A DNA stretch of 64,000 nt, taken from the NCBI GenBank assembly GCA_024684395.1, contig JAIKWY010000121.1, positions 1-64,000 of the forward strand, given 5' to 3'. The stretch comes from Oscillospiraceae bacterium (GTDB lineage Bacteria > Bacillota > Clostridia > Oscillospirales > Ruminococcaceae). The translations under genes and the position numbers were made by a program. Shown here piece after piece: positions 42,358 through 51,183 of this stretch (the first letter of the stretch is position 1; the number at the start of each line of letters is the position of its first letter). The notes under the pieces are model-generated. The model was not told where the DNA came from. It did not search any database and saw only the letters and a list, made by a program, of their open reading frames with translations.

Positions 42358-44154
42358 TTAGGATCTCGGATCATTTCCGGGCGGTGCGATGCCGGAGTAT
42401 TTGGAGATCTTCTTTTTGATCGTGTCACGCAGTTCAGGCGACTTGTCAACGTTCTTGAAGTGGTCGAACAATGCCTGCATGAACTCCATATAGCGGGTGC
42501 TGTAATTCTCCTTATTCATGACATTATCCAGAATATGGAATACATCATCGAGGTTTCTGGAGCAGCAGCGCCCTCTGTTAAAGGTTTTTGTCTCCGGCTC
42601 ATAACCGAGGTAGCTGAACAGCAGCTGGTCGAGCTCCTTCGGATAAAGGTCGAGGGAATTGCTCTTCATGAAAGCGCCGTAATTGCGCACTGCCAGCAGC
42701 ATCTCTGCGGAATCCACCCCATAGGCGCGACGGATCTGCTGCATCCGCTGCAGTACCGCATCCGCAACAAGATCCTGGTTCTGCGGGAATCTCTGGATCA
42801 GGAGGAGGGGCTTTTCTTCGATGTTTTCCTTCTGATAGGACAGCATTTCATTGACAAACTTGCCGATATGCTTCTGATCGTAGCGTGACAGCACAAAATG
42901 ATAGATCAGCTTTTCGGAGTCCGGCCGGGGCTGGCTCAGAAGCTGGTTGATCTTCGGGACAGCTTTCTTGCTGTCCATGTAGATCAAAGAGAAGCAGAGC
43001 TTCTTGCGGTCGTTCAGCGTCAGCTGCTCTTTTTGCAGCTTTCTCAGGAGCAGATCCTGGATCGCAGCTTTGTGCTGCTTGATGGCTTTGACATTGGCGA
43101 TGAGCTCGCCGCCCTGTGGCGTGGTGAGGCAATCCTCCACCGCCTTCAGCGCATCCGCTTCAGATGTGGCAGGATCGTTTATGTATTCGATGAAATCCTG
43201 GATATGGCTGTCGCTTTCCCTTTTCAGCGCCAGCTCGATCCGCTTGCGCTTCTCCTCGTCCTGGATGCCGAAGCCCACGACGCAGTAGCTTACGAAGACT
43301 TCATGCAGCAGATCCAGATTTTCGGAGGAAGCTGCCTTGCCAACTTCCTTCAATTCCTCGATATACCGCTGATAGGCACCGTGCAGGAAATTGACTCTCC
43401 GGAGGATCTCGAATGCACACTGGTAGTTTTCACGGGACGGACGGGTGAGCATGTTCTGATACACCACAAAACGGAGCGCATCATCGGTCGAGTTGCTGTA
43501 GTTGTCCCGGATGACCATGTCGAGCAGCGCGATATGATCCTTTGTCTCCTCCGTCACGATCAGCTCAGAAGCTGCTGTCATCAGCAGACGGATCTGTTTA
43601 GACCACATTTTCCAGTTCACCAGCATGTGGATCACGCGGCGCACCTGCTCGATGTCGTTGCTGATGAAGTCAGCGATGATGCCAGCCCACTGGCGGACGG
43701 CGTTCTCATCCCGGTAAAAATCCGCTTCGACATCCTTGGTCGCATAGACCATACACTGGAGGGGGCTGTGCTTTTTCAGCGCCATCTTGTTCATCTTGTC
43801 CAGGAGCTCATAGCGGACGACATTTCCGGCGATCGTTGCCTGTGCGATGTTGATGAAGTCCTGAATGTCCTCACGGGTGAAGGCACTCATCTTGTCAAAG
43901 AGCTGCTTCTGTATCTGATAAGGCGTTCTGGGCGAGCCGCTGGAATCTGTTCTGGACTTGTAGTTCGGAGGGGGAGAGGGCGGAGGTGTATCCGGCATTG
44001 CTGCGAGCAGATCCACGGCTTCGTCCGCTGTCTCACACTGGTTCCAGAGCTCTGTTCTGTCAGCATCCGATAAGCCTTGATAGCGGAGCTGGTTTTTCAG
44101 ATCCTTTTGCAGCTTTTCTTTCAGTTTGCGTTTTTCAATTTTACTGAGCGGCAT
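42358..44154 (-). CDS. Large helical protein of the Hsp70/NB-ARC operon, unknown
   Basis: 598 aa. ATG at 44154 is eight bases after AAGGAG. The N-terminus is Lys-rich and helical (SKIEKRKLKEKLQKDLKNQL), then a Pro/Ser linker (PPPSPPPN, about 57-63). From about residue 80 to the end it is almost entirely predicted helix with regular spacing, in the manner of HEAT/ARM or TPR-like solenoids. No catalytic motif, membrane span or signal peptide. It sits between the Hsp70-like and the NTPase genes, so a scaffold, adaptor or sensor role is the natural guess. Confidence 0.8.
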   Translation of the reverse strand: MPLSKIEKRKLKEKLQKDLKNQLRYQGLSDADRTELWNQCETADEAVDLLAAMPDTPPPSPPPNYKSRTDSSGSPRTPYQIQKQLFDKMSAFTREDIQDFINIAQATIAGNVVRYELLDKMNKMALKKHSPLQCMVYATKDVEADFYRDENAVRQWAGIIADFISNDIEQVRRVIHMLVNWKMWSKQIRLLMTAASELIVTEETKDHIALLDMVIRDNYSNSTDDALRFVVYQNMLTRPSRENYQCAFEILRRVNFLHGAYQRYIEELKEVGKAASSENLDLLHEVFVSYCVVGFGIQDEEKRKRIELALKRESDSHIQDFIEYINDPATSEADALKAVEDCLTTPQGGELIANVKAIKQHKAAIQDLLLRKLQKEQLTLNDRKKLCFSLIYMDSKKAVPKINQLLSQPRPDSEKLIYHFVLSRYDQKHIGKFVNEMLSYQKENIEEKPLLLIQRFPQNQDLVADAVLQRMQQIRRAYGVDSAEMLLAVRNYGAFMKSNSLDLYPKELDQLLFSYLGYEPETKTFNRGRCCSRNLDDVFHILDNVMNKENYSTRYMEFMQALFDHFKNVDKSPELRDTIKKKISKYSGIAPPGNDPRS

Positions 44155-44168
44155 ATCTGATTCTCCTT

Positions 44169-45860
44169 TCAGTTACCGGTATAGCAATCGAACTGGATCG
44201 GTTTTGCACCGTTGATGGAGCCAAAGAATGTGATGATCTTGTTCGCGTCGATCTTGAAGGAGAGCTTGACGGGTGTGCCCGTCTCAATGGCATTCTCAAA
44301 GTGGATCGTTTTGAGCTTGAGCAGCTTGAGATCCGGGTCATACCGGTTATCGCCTTCAAAAATGATCAGGTCGATACGGCTCTGCGAGGTGGTGCAGAGC
44401 TTGACGTCGCAAAATTCAAGGGGACAGGGAAATTTGTGGGTCTTGGGGATGATCTCGACCGGCAGACCGCCGTCAACATCAATGAAGAAAGCTGCACCGA
44501 TCTGGTTCGGAGCGTCGATGTAGATGGGGATCTCCCTGACTGTTCCGGCATCGGCTCCTTCCGTCTGAGGTGCTGCCGTCTGCTCCGGATCCGCAGATGA
44601 TGCGTCGTCCGCTGCTGCACGGCTGGCTTCGACAAGCGGGAAATAGTCCACGCATTTATCGTCACGGATCTCGACATGCACAGCTGTTGCAATGCCCAGC
44701 GCCGTACACAGCAGCGGGCTCTTGGCACGGTACACCGGTCTCTGTGTCATATCCTTGATATGCTCGTAGATCTTGTCATACTTGGACATGCCGCCGGTCA
44801 GGTACACGAAATCAATGTCCCTGAAGGACATCATGTTGTGCTGCAAGTGCTTGACGATGCAGGAGTCGATGGATTCGAGCCCGTCTTTGTTGACGATCAG
44901 GGGCTTTAATACAGCATCCATTTCCTGCTTGTTCATACTGAGCTTGAACGGCTCGATATCCGGCGGGAGCTCGATCCCCTCGATATCAGGCGTGAATTCA
45001 TATGCCTTTTCCCTGGCGCAGAGGATCTTTTTGGTATCCTCACCGTAGATCTGGAATTGGTTTTCCAGCTTGCGCAGGACCTCATCGGAGATCTTCTCCG
45101 GCTGGAGATGGTAGTGCGTCAGGAAATCCTGCATGAATTTCTCCATCAGCTTCTGGTCAAAGCAGGCGCCTGCAAATTCATCCGCATCTCCGGGTGATTT
45201 TCCACGGAAATTGACATGCAGACCGTCACTGTCAAAGGTGAAGCCGCATGTGATGATATCGAGCGTGCCGCCGCCGATGTCGATCAGCATCGCATAGGTA
45301 GGATTGTCCGGGTGCAGGATATTGCTGTAATATTCCTTTTCGCACTGGATGATGTTGAGGAAGGCGGCATACGGCTCTTCTGTCGTCCGCACATTGCCGT
45401 CCTTGAAGAAGCCGAAATCCTTGCCGGCTTTGAGCGCTGCTTCCTCGACCTCCTTCTTCTTATCCTGGCTGAACGCTGCCGGCACAGAGATGCAGATACG
45501 CACATTCTCGCCGTCTCTTACATAGATCGCTGCAAAGCAAACTTTCAGGATCTCAGCAGCGCAGTCAACCGCCTTGTGCTCTCGGTCCGTATTGCCGCCA
45601 AGCCCGATCTTGGAATTGAAATAGACATGCTCAGGGTCATATTTCACAGCTTCTCTGGCTGCCTGTCCGACAACGACCGTACCGTCTTTTTTGTAATGGA
45701 CGACGGACGGGAGCAGGTATGCCGCTGTATCATTTTCTTTCAGTTCCTGGCAGCCCGGGAGCTGCAGGCATTCGTTTTTCCATTCACCATTGCTATATTC
45801 GCTTCGGATGACCACGGTGTGCGTGGTGCCAAGATCAATACCATAACAAATAACAGTCAT
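44169..45860 (-). CDS. Hsp70 (DnaK)-like chaperone ATPase, lidless
   Basis: 563 aa. ATG at 45860 (GGGGGAG upstream, one base after the previous stop). Full actin-like ATPase: phosphate 1 GIDLGTTHT (7-15), connect 1 CISVPAAFSQDKK, phosphate 2 LIDIGGGTLD (about 192) and adenosine motif LTGGMSKYDKI (about 353). A Ser/Ala/Asp-rich linker (about 400-430) leads to an SBD-beta-like sandwich (IGAAFFIDVDGGLPVEIIPK; LSFKIDANKI). The protein ends there: no alpha lid and no EEVD-like tail, shorter than DnaK (610-640 aa). It is therefore not the housekeeping dnaK, and no dnaJ is nearby. The preceding gene carries a GrpE-like end, so a dedicated nucleotide exchanger is likely. Confidence 0.92.
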   Translation of the reverse strand: MTVICYGIDLGTTHTVVIRSEYSNGEWKNECLQLPGCQELKENDTAAYLLPSVVHYKKDGTVVVGQAAREAVKYDPEHVYFNSKIGLGGNTDREHKAVDCAAEILKVCFAAIYVRDGENVRICISVPAAFSQDKKKEVEEAALKAGKDFGFFKDGNVRTTEEPYAAFLNIIQCEKEYYSNILHPDNPTYAMLIDIGGGTLDIITCGFTFDSDGLHVNFRGKSPGDADEFAGACFDQKLMEKFMQDFLTHYHLQPEKISDEVLRKLENQFQIYGEDTKKILCAREKAYEFTPDIEGIELPPDIEPFKLSMNKQEMDAVLKPLIVNKDGLESIDSCIVKHLQHNMMSFRDIDFVYLTGGMSKYDKIYEHIKDMTQRPVYRAKSPLLCTALGIATAVHVEIRDDKCVDYFPLVEASRAAADDASSADPEQTAAPQTEGADAGTVREIPIYIDAPNQIGAAFFIDVDGGLPVEIIPKTHKFPCPLEFCDVKLCTTSQSRIDLIIFEGDNRYDPDLKLLKLKTIHFENAIETGTPVKLSFKIDANKIITFFGSINGAKPIQFDCYTGN

Positions 45861-45861
45861 A

Positions 45862-47424
45862 TTACTTCTCCCCCACAAATGGTTTCAGAATGACGGAATC
45901 TTCGAGCTGATAACCGGGATACAGGACGACCGTCTGCTCACAGATGTCATGATCCAGCCGATAATCACCTGCCTCGATGCTCTCTCTTGAAACAGGCTGA
46001 TCCATTTCACCGAATGTCTCGATGCCATGCATTTTCAGGAGCTCGAAGAAGTTGTTGAGCACCTTTCTGGCATCCTGGATCGCTGCTTCATCGTCCGAAT
46101 AGGCGATCCTGTAGAGCTTGCCCAATACATGCCCGTATTTTTCATCGTCCAGATAGCGGATCAGTTCGGTGAGCCCCCGCTTTTCTGCTGCGGGGATCTG
46201 CGCCTTGGCATCAGCGAGCTGCTGTTCGAGCGATGCGGTCTCCACCTTGAGCTCGATGATATCGGCATTCTGCGCTGCGAGCCTGGCTTCAGCGGAGTTG
46301 AGCCGTTTCTGATAGTCATCCTTCATCTCCATAAATTTCTGCTCCTCGTTCGAGATCGACAGCAGCTTTGACTGGAGCTGATAGTGAAATTCCTTGATGT
46401 CAGTCTGATAGCGGAGCAGGACAGCCGGTTCGAGACCTTCTTTCATTCGCCGGAATGTCTCGTTGAAGGAGCGGAGCGGGAACAGGCGCTCCTTATTCAG
46501 TCTCGTTTTGATCGCCTGCGCACTGACGGATCTTTTGTGCAGTGCCGCTTCGAGCGCTTCGTGCAGGATCAGTGCATCGAGATAAAGCGCCTCGGCAGTG
46601 CTTTTGAGTTGGATCCCCTTGATCCCGGTGCTGCTGGCAAGAAAGTAGTTATCCTCATGCGTTCTGACGAACTGCTCTACCTGTTCGCTGTACGGGAGCT
46701 TCGGGAAGAGCTGTGCCCACTGCTTTTTCAGATGATCCGGGAACTGTGGATCGCTGCCGGAGAGCAGTGACCTGCAAAGCAGGATGTTCAGCGTCGTCAG
46801 GAAGCCGGCACAGTCCGGCGCAGGGATCGAGTAGCTCGCTGCGAGCTGCCGGCGCGCATCTGCTGCAATGTCGTCGGTGTTCCTGCACGGCTTGTTCGTC
46901 AGGCGTTCCATGATCTCCCGGAAGATCCGGTCGGAGGCATCGTAGAAATTCTTGGAGAATGCGATGATGCGATCGGATACCTTCCCGTCGGGAAAGTACT
47001 GCCTGAAGATGCTGCGGATGTCATCCTGGAGATAGCTGTTGGCAACGCTCCGCATTTCCTTGCGGCACATCTCCGAGAGCAGCTTAGGATCAGTGACGCC
47101 CTGGAGGATCTGGTATTTGAGGTAGTTCCTGATCGCTGTTTCTTTCAGGAGCCTTTCTGTCCGGAACTCCGACAGTTTGTCTTCATAGATATGCTGCAGG
47201 ACGGTACAAGCAACCTTGTAGTATGCCATCAGTTCCTCGCCGAAGCTGTACCCAGGCATATAGCGTCCCCAAAGCTCTTTCAGGTTATAGGCATATTCCT
47301 GCTCTCTGGGGAAAACAGCGTTTTCCATCAGAAGATCCAGTTTGAACAGGAAGTCCCCTTTGGCTGTATCCGGAAGGTCATATTCCTGCAACAGCGCATT
47401 CAGGCATTCTGTTTTCACGCTCAA
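45862..47424 (-). CDS. Helical protein with coiled coil and GrpE-like C-terminus
   Basis: 520 aa. ATG at 47424, 12 bp after the previous stop (GAAAGGAG upstream). Residues 1-330 are helical without known motif. A long coiled coil follows (about 335-405: QKFMEMKDDYQKRLNSAEAR), then a short helical region. The end (DICEQTVVLYPGYQLEDSVI, then LKPFV) matches the beta-wing of GrpE, where V..GY.L.D.VLRPA.V is conserved. GrpE also has a long coiled coil before a beta-wing that opens Hsp70 nucleotide clefts. It ends one base before the Hsp70-like gene. Best reading: a large GrpE-domain nucleotide exchange factor dedicated to that partner. The N-terminal 330 residues are unexplained. Confidence 0.8.
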   Translation of the reverse strand: MSVKTECLNALLQEYDLPDTAKGDFLFKLDLLMENAVFPREQEYAYNLKELWGRYMPGYSFGEELMAYYKVACTVLQHIYEDKLSEFRTERLLKETAIRNYLKYQILQGVTDPKLLSEMCRKEMRSVANSYLQDDIRSIFRQYFPDGKVSDRIIAFSKNFYDASDRIFREIMERLTNKPCRNTDDIAADARRQLAASYSIPAPDCAGFLTTLNILLCRSLLSGSDPQFPDHLKKQWAQLFPKLPYSEQVEQFVRTHEDNYFLASSTGIKGIQLKSTAEALYLDALILHEALEAALHKRSVSAQAIKTRLNKERLFPLRSFNETFRRMKEGLEPAVLLRYQTDIKEFHYQLQSKLLSISNEEQKFMEMKDDYQKRLNSAEARLAAQNADIIELKVETASLEQQLADAKAQIPAAEKRGLTELIRYLDDEKYGHVLGKLYRIAYSDDEAAIQDARKVLNNFFELLKMHGIETFGEMDQPVSRESIEAGDYRLDHDICEQTVVLYPGYQLEDSVILKPFVGEK

Positions 47425-47436
47425 AACTCCTTTCGA

Positions 47437-48651
47437 TCATAGCACATCCGTGCCGTCATTGCAGATGTCACCCGCATTGCGTTTTTCTCCTGAACTGCTT
47501 TTGGCAAAGCTGACACGGATGAGATCCGACTCCCTGACCTCGATCCTGGAAGCGATATTGTCGATCGCCTGTTCCAGAAGCTCCGGCGGCAGGTCGCTTG
47601 CCCGGTATTTGTAATTCATAAGATCCCACCCGAGGATGTAGCCGTCCTTTTTGGCGGAGATATATTCATAGATCAATCCGCTGATCCTCGGTGCAGAGAA
47701 CGGATCGACAGGCATCGGATCAGCAAGGATCCGCTGGATGCAGAACTCTGCACGTTTGTAATAGGACTCCGAACGCTCGGGCAGATAGCTTTTGTAAAGG
47801 CGGAGCTTTGCGGAAACATCCTCCTTCGATGCGAGCAGGGGGATCAGATTCACACAGAGCTGTTTCATATTATATGCATAAAAAATATAGATATAAGACT
47901 GGATGAGATCGCCCGTCTTGTACCATGCCGTATCATCCAGCTCAGTAAAGCAGGTGAAATCACCGTATTTTGTGCAGTAGAACGTGAACCGGAACCAGAG
48001 CATGTCTATCGGGATGCTGCTGTTTGACCAGAACCTGCGGTTGCGGAAGATCTGTTTCAGCAGATAGAAGCACAGCACCTGATTTTTGGCAGCTTCTGCC
48101 GTCAGATACAGATCCATGCAGCGTTCCGGGTCGTTCGGCGCCTGGAACCATGCCCGCCCGAAGATCGTGAAAGCATCATTGTACTCGCCGCACATATAAG
48201 CGATGATCCCTCGGATCAGGTTTTTGTCCTCCGCTTCGAGGTCTGTTTCCTCGAGCGCCTGTACAGCGGGCGCATACATCTTCCGGGTAACGCCGGGGGA
48301 CAAACACGCACGGATCATATAAACAGCGGTCTGGTGTTTATCCTTGATCTTGGAAAGGATGCGTTCGCAGTCCTCCTCATGATACTTGTTCAGCCGCAGG
48401 GAATAGCTGTCGATCTTGTCGGTGATCTCCTTGATGACCGGCTCGATCCCGGTGAACAGTGACGTTTCTGCACGTTCATCCTGTACGTCTTCGATGGGGA
48501 AGGATTCGAGCGTATCATCCATATCAAAGGTCAGCTCGACTGCTCCGTCATCACGCAGAGAGATCTTGACAAGCTGTCCCAGATAGTTTGTATCTTTGAC
48601 TTTGAACTGGACATACTTGCCGAAACAGTCAAATGCATCATTGATCGTCAT
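47437..48651 (-). CDS. Beta-barrel plus helical-repeat protein, first gene of the Hsp70/NB-ARC operon
   Basis: 404 aa. ATG at 48651. The N-terminal 55 residues (GKYVQFKVKDTNYLGQLVKI, VELTFDMDDTLESFPIEDV) look like a small SH3/Sm-like beta barrel. The remainder is helical and TPR-like (IIAYMCGEYNDAFTIFGRAW; YKRAEFCIQRIL). No catalytic motif is seen. There is no good ribosome site before the ATG: AAAGGAG lies 27 bases upstream, at the head of a 16-codon frame (48638-48688) that overlaps this start, so coupled translation is possible. Function unknown; as the promoter-proximal member it may act as the sensor or scaffold. Confidence 0.8.
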   Translation of the reverse strand: MTINDAFDCFGKYVQFKVKDTNYLGQLVKISLRDDGAVELTFDMDDTLESFPIEDVQDERAETSLFTGIEPVIKEITDKIDSYSLRLNKYHEEDCERILSKIKDKHQTAVYMIRACLSPGVTRKMYAPAVQALEETDLEAEDKNLIRGIIAYMCGEYNDAFTIFGRAWFQAPNDPERCMDLYLTAEAAKNQVLCFYLLKQIFRNRRFWSNSSIPIDMLWFRFTFYCTKYGDFTCFTELDDTAWYKTGDLIQSYIYIFYAYNMKQLCVNLIPLLASKEDVSAKLRLYKSYLPERSESYYKRAEFCIQRILADPMPVDPFSAPRISGLIYEYISAKKDGYILGWDLMNYKYRASDLPPELLEQAIDNIASRIEVRESDLIRVSFAKSSSGEKRNAGDICNDGTDVL

Positions 48652-48756
48652 AGCGCACAGTCGGGTAGGCGCCCAACGCTCCTTTCATGATTTTGTGAAG
48701 AGAAGGCGTGCCGAATGCCTTCCCGTTGCCAATGTTTTTCTTATATGGCAATTATT

Positions 48757-48785
48757 ATTATAGCACAATACCAAATAATAGTCAA
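48757..48785 (-). promoter_or_regulatory. Promoter of the Hsp70/NB-ARC operon
   Basis: Minus strand: TTGACT (48780-48785), 17 bp, TATAAT (48757-48762). About 100 nt of leader. No CIRCE or other heat-shock operator is visible, so the operon does not look like part of the HrcA regulon. Confidence 0.85.
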
Positions 48786-48870
48786 TAAAAAATGTAAAAA
48801 ATGTGAAAAATGTGCTGAAAAGTATGAGATGACGCAGAAATATGCCGGTTTTTGACATTTGCTGACACGC

Positions 48871-48902
48871 AAAAAAGCAGCCTGTACATTCATACAGACT
48901 GC
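48871..48902 (-). terminator. Terminator of the solute-binding protein gene
   Basis: GCAGTCTGTA with TACAGGCTGC (48893-48902 / 48877-48886 on the minus strand, one mismatch), followed by six T. Confidence 0.93.
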
Positions 48903-48915
48903 ATAGACCTGTTCG

Positions 48916-49689
48916 TCAATCCCTGCGAACAATGATGACCTGCTTTGAAGTGGCATAGCTCTGGGTGAAGGCGACCTTCTCCTTGCGCTCGTCCGTCACG
49001 GTCATGCCGGCGGCGCCGACATCGGCTTTATGGGATGCCACGGCGGTGAAGATCTCCTTGAATCCCATATCCTCAACGACAAGCTCCTTTCCGAGCCGGT
49101 CGCAGACGGCTTGCATCATGTCGATGTCGATGCCGACGATCCGCTCGTCCTCCTTACTTTCGTAGGGTGGGAAATCGGTGTGGGTCGCCATGACGAGCGT
49201 CCCGTTCCGGGAAACGGAAACATCCGGCACATAGGACACATGGTCGGCATCATCACCGATCCAGTGCGAGGTGATCTCTTCGAGCGTTCCGTCCGCTTTG
49301 AGACTTTCGAGCGCTTCGTTGAGCTGCTCCCCGAGCTCGGCATTGTCCTTGCTGTAGGCAATGGCATATTCCTCCACGACAAAGGGATCGTTCAGGATCA
49401 TCAGATCGCTGTTCTGCGCCACGAAAACCGCCGCCGGCTCGCTGTCGATGATGACAGCATCCGCCCAGCCCGTTTTCAGCGCCTTGATCGCATCGGCGCC
49501 CTTGTCATAGCCCTCCACCGTGATGTCTGCGATATTTCCGGCATAGCTATAGCCGGTCGTTCCGAACTGGCAGGCAACGGTCTTGCCGGGCAGGTCGGTG
49601 AGACTGAATACGGTATTGGCAGGCGCCCTCCCGCAGGCGGTCAGACACAGCGCCAGCAGCGCTGTCAGCATGGGAACAGTCTTCTTCAT
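48916..49689 (-). CDS. Circularly permuted family 3 solute-binding lipoprotein
   Basis: 257 aa. ATG at 49689 is seven bases after AAAGGAG. Lipoprotein signal with lipobox LTAC (C19). The family 3 amino-acid-binding fold is present but in swapped order. Residues about 27-150 correspond to the second half of a usual SBP (LTDLPGKTVACQFGTTGYSY, ADAVIIDSEPAA, EALESLKADGTLEEITSHWI). Residues about 162-257 correspond to the first half (GTLVMATHTDFPPYES, GIDIDMMQAVCDRLGK, GMTVTDERKEKVAFTQSY). The protein ends with VIIVRRD, where the halves would normally join. Likely binds a polar amino acid at the membrane. No permease or ATPase gene adjoins it; hflX is 47 bp upstream. Confidence 0.9.
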   Translation of the reverse strand: MKKTVPMLTALLALCLTACGRAPANTVFSLTDLPGKTVACQFGTTGYSYAGNIADITVEGYDKGADAIKALKTGWADAVIIDSEPAAVFVAQNSDLMILNDPFVVEEYAIAYSKDNAELGEQLNEALESLKADGTLEEITSHWIGDDADHVSYVPDVSVSRNGTLVMATHTDFPPYESKEDERIVGIDIDMMQAVCDRLGKELVVEDMGFKEIFTAVASHKADVGAAGMTVTDERKEKVAFTQSYATSKQVIIVRRD

Positions 49690-49736
49690 GTACAGGCTCC
49701 TTTGATTTTGAACTTTCCGGGCAGCCCCGGTTGCTG

Positions 49737-50984
49737 TCACGCTTTTACCTGGAAGACTTCGGCACGCTTCCTGTATTTCACATCGACCATCATGTCCACA
49801 AGCGTCCCCTCGGCGGTATATTCCTCCGAAAAGACCTTGCCCTCCTCCCGCAGAATTTGCAGGAAGCCGCCTTCGCTGTAGGGGATGCAGAGCTGCATCC
49901 GTGTGGCAGTCTCCGGCAGCGCCCGGACGATCGCCTGCAAGAGCGCATCGAGCCCGGTGCCGTGCTTGGCGCTGATCCAGACGGTCTCGAGGTCGCTGTG
50001 CTGCGGCAGATCGACGAGATCCGCCTTGTTGAGGACATGGATCTGCGGGATGTCTGCACAGCCGAGCTCCCCGAGGAGCTCCTGTGTGATCTGCATCCGC
50101 TCCTGCACATCCGGCTCGGAGGCATCGAGCACATGCAAAATGAGATCCGCCTGTGCAGTCTCCTCAAGCGTCGAGCGGAAGGCCTCCACGAGGTGATGCG
50201 GCAGTCTTCGGATGAGCCCGACCGTATCGGAGAGGAGCACCGAGCGGCCGTCCGGGAGTTCGAGAGCTCTTGCGGTGACGTCGAGCGTGGCAAAGAGCTT
50301 GTTCTCCGCCAGCACGCCCGCATCCGTGAGCATGTTGAACAGCGTGGATTTTCCGGCATTGGTATAGCCGACGATGGCGACGGTCAGGACGCCGTCCTTC
50401 TTGCGCCGGGAGCCGATGAATTTGCGGTGCTTCTCCATCTCCCTGAGCGTATGTTCGAGCGAGCCGATGCGGCTGCGGATGTGCCGGCGGTCGGTCTCGA
50501 GCTTGGTCTCGCCGGGACCTCGTGTGCCGATGCCGCCGCCGAGCCGGGAGAGCGCCGTGCCCATGCCGGTCAGCCGGGTCAGGCGGTATTTGTACTGCGC
50601 CAGCTCCACCTGCACTTTACCCTCGGCAGTTCTTGCCCGTCCGGCAAAGATGTCGAGGATGAGCATGGTGCGGTCGATGACCTTGCAGTCCGTCGCATCG
50701 GAGATGTTTCGCATCTGCATCCCGGTCAGCTCCGTGTCAAAGATGAGCAGATCGGCTTCGAGCAGTTCTGCCTGTTCCCGCAGCTCTTCGAGCTTCCCGG
50801 CGCCGACGCATGTCGCAGCCTCCGGTGCAGGACGGCTCTGGATGGCGGTCAGGACGACCTCACAGCCGGCAGTGTCCGCCAGCTCCTCGAGCTCCTCCAT
50901 CGAGACTTCGGCATCGTATTCGCCCGTGTTCAGCCCAACTAAAATGGCTCTGGTACGTTCTTCGTTCTGTTTGATCTCGTGCAT
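49737..50984 (-). CDS. hflX: Ribosome-associated GTPase HflX
   Basis: 415 aa. ATG at 50984 follows AGGAGGT closely. The N-terminal HflX domain (RAILVGLNTGEYDAEVSMEE) and the signature RLTGMGTALSRLGGGIGTRG precede the GTPase with G1 GYTNAGKS, G3 DTVG (LLSDTVGLIRRLPHHLVEAF) and G4 NKAD (VLNKADLVD). HflX splits stalled or heat-damaged 70S ribosomes. The following gene is the permuted solute-binding lipoprotein. Confidence 0.95.
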   Translation of the reverse strand: MHEIKQNEERTRAILVGLNTGEYDAEVSMEELEELADTAGCEVVLTAIQSRPAPEAATCVGAGKLEELREQAELLEADLLIFDTELTGMQMRNISDATDCKVIDRTMLILDIFAGRARTAEGKVQVELAQYKYRLTRLTGMGTALSRLGGGIGTRGPGETKLETDRRHIRSRIGSLEHTLREMEKHRKFIGSRRKKDGVLTVAIVGYTNAGKSTLFNMLTDAGVLAENKLFATLDVTARALELPDGRSVLLSDTVGLIRRLPHHLVEAFRSTLEETAQADLILHVLDASEPDVQERMQITQELLGELGCADIPQIHVLNKADLVDLPQHSDLETVWISAKHGTGLDALLQAIVRALPETATRMQLCIPYSEGGFLQILREEGKVFSEEYTAEGTLVDMMVDVKYRKRAEVFQVKA

Positions 50985-51012
50985 GTGACCTCCTGTTATT
51001 TTCGCTTTTGTC

Positions 51013-51143
51013 GGGTGCGGAGCCCGCACAGGCAGGCGCCTCCCAATGCCCCTTGCGGAGCCAAGGTCGGCAGTGACTGCCCTGCACCCGCATCATCGAT
51101 CCTATTCTCAAAAAGCGGGTCAAGGGGCGTAGCCCCTTGACCC
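51013..51143 (-). terminator. Terminator of the 54.0-51.2 kb operon, within a palindromic intergenic element
   Basis: Minus strand: 12-bp stem GGGTCAAGGGGC with GCCCCTTGACCC (51117-51128 / 51132-51143), then GCTTTTTG. The same gap carries GGGTGCGGAGCCCGCA at about 51015-51030, a word also found at about 9761-9775. Confidence 0.7.
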
Positions 51144-51183
51144 CCCCCTCATTGGAGAAGGGTCAGACCGAGGAGGATCGGTG

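Noticed and set aside
44169-45860. Housekeeping dnaK
   Set aside because: No lid domain or acidic tail, no dnaJ or hrcA, no CIRCE operator, and a STAND NTPase in the same operon.
48741-48956. Short minus-strand frame between the Hsp70 operon promoter and the solute-binding gene terminator
   Set aside because: No ribosome site; it overlaps the terminator and the operon promoter.
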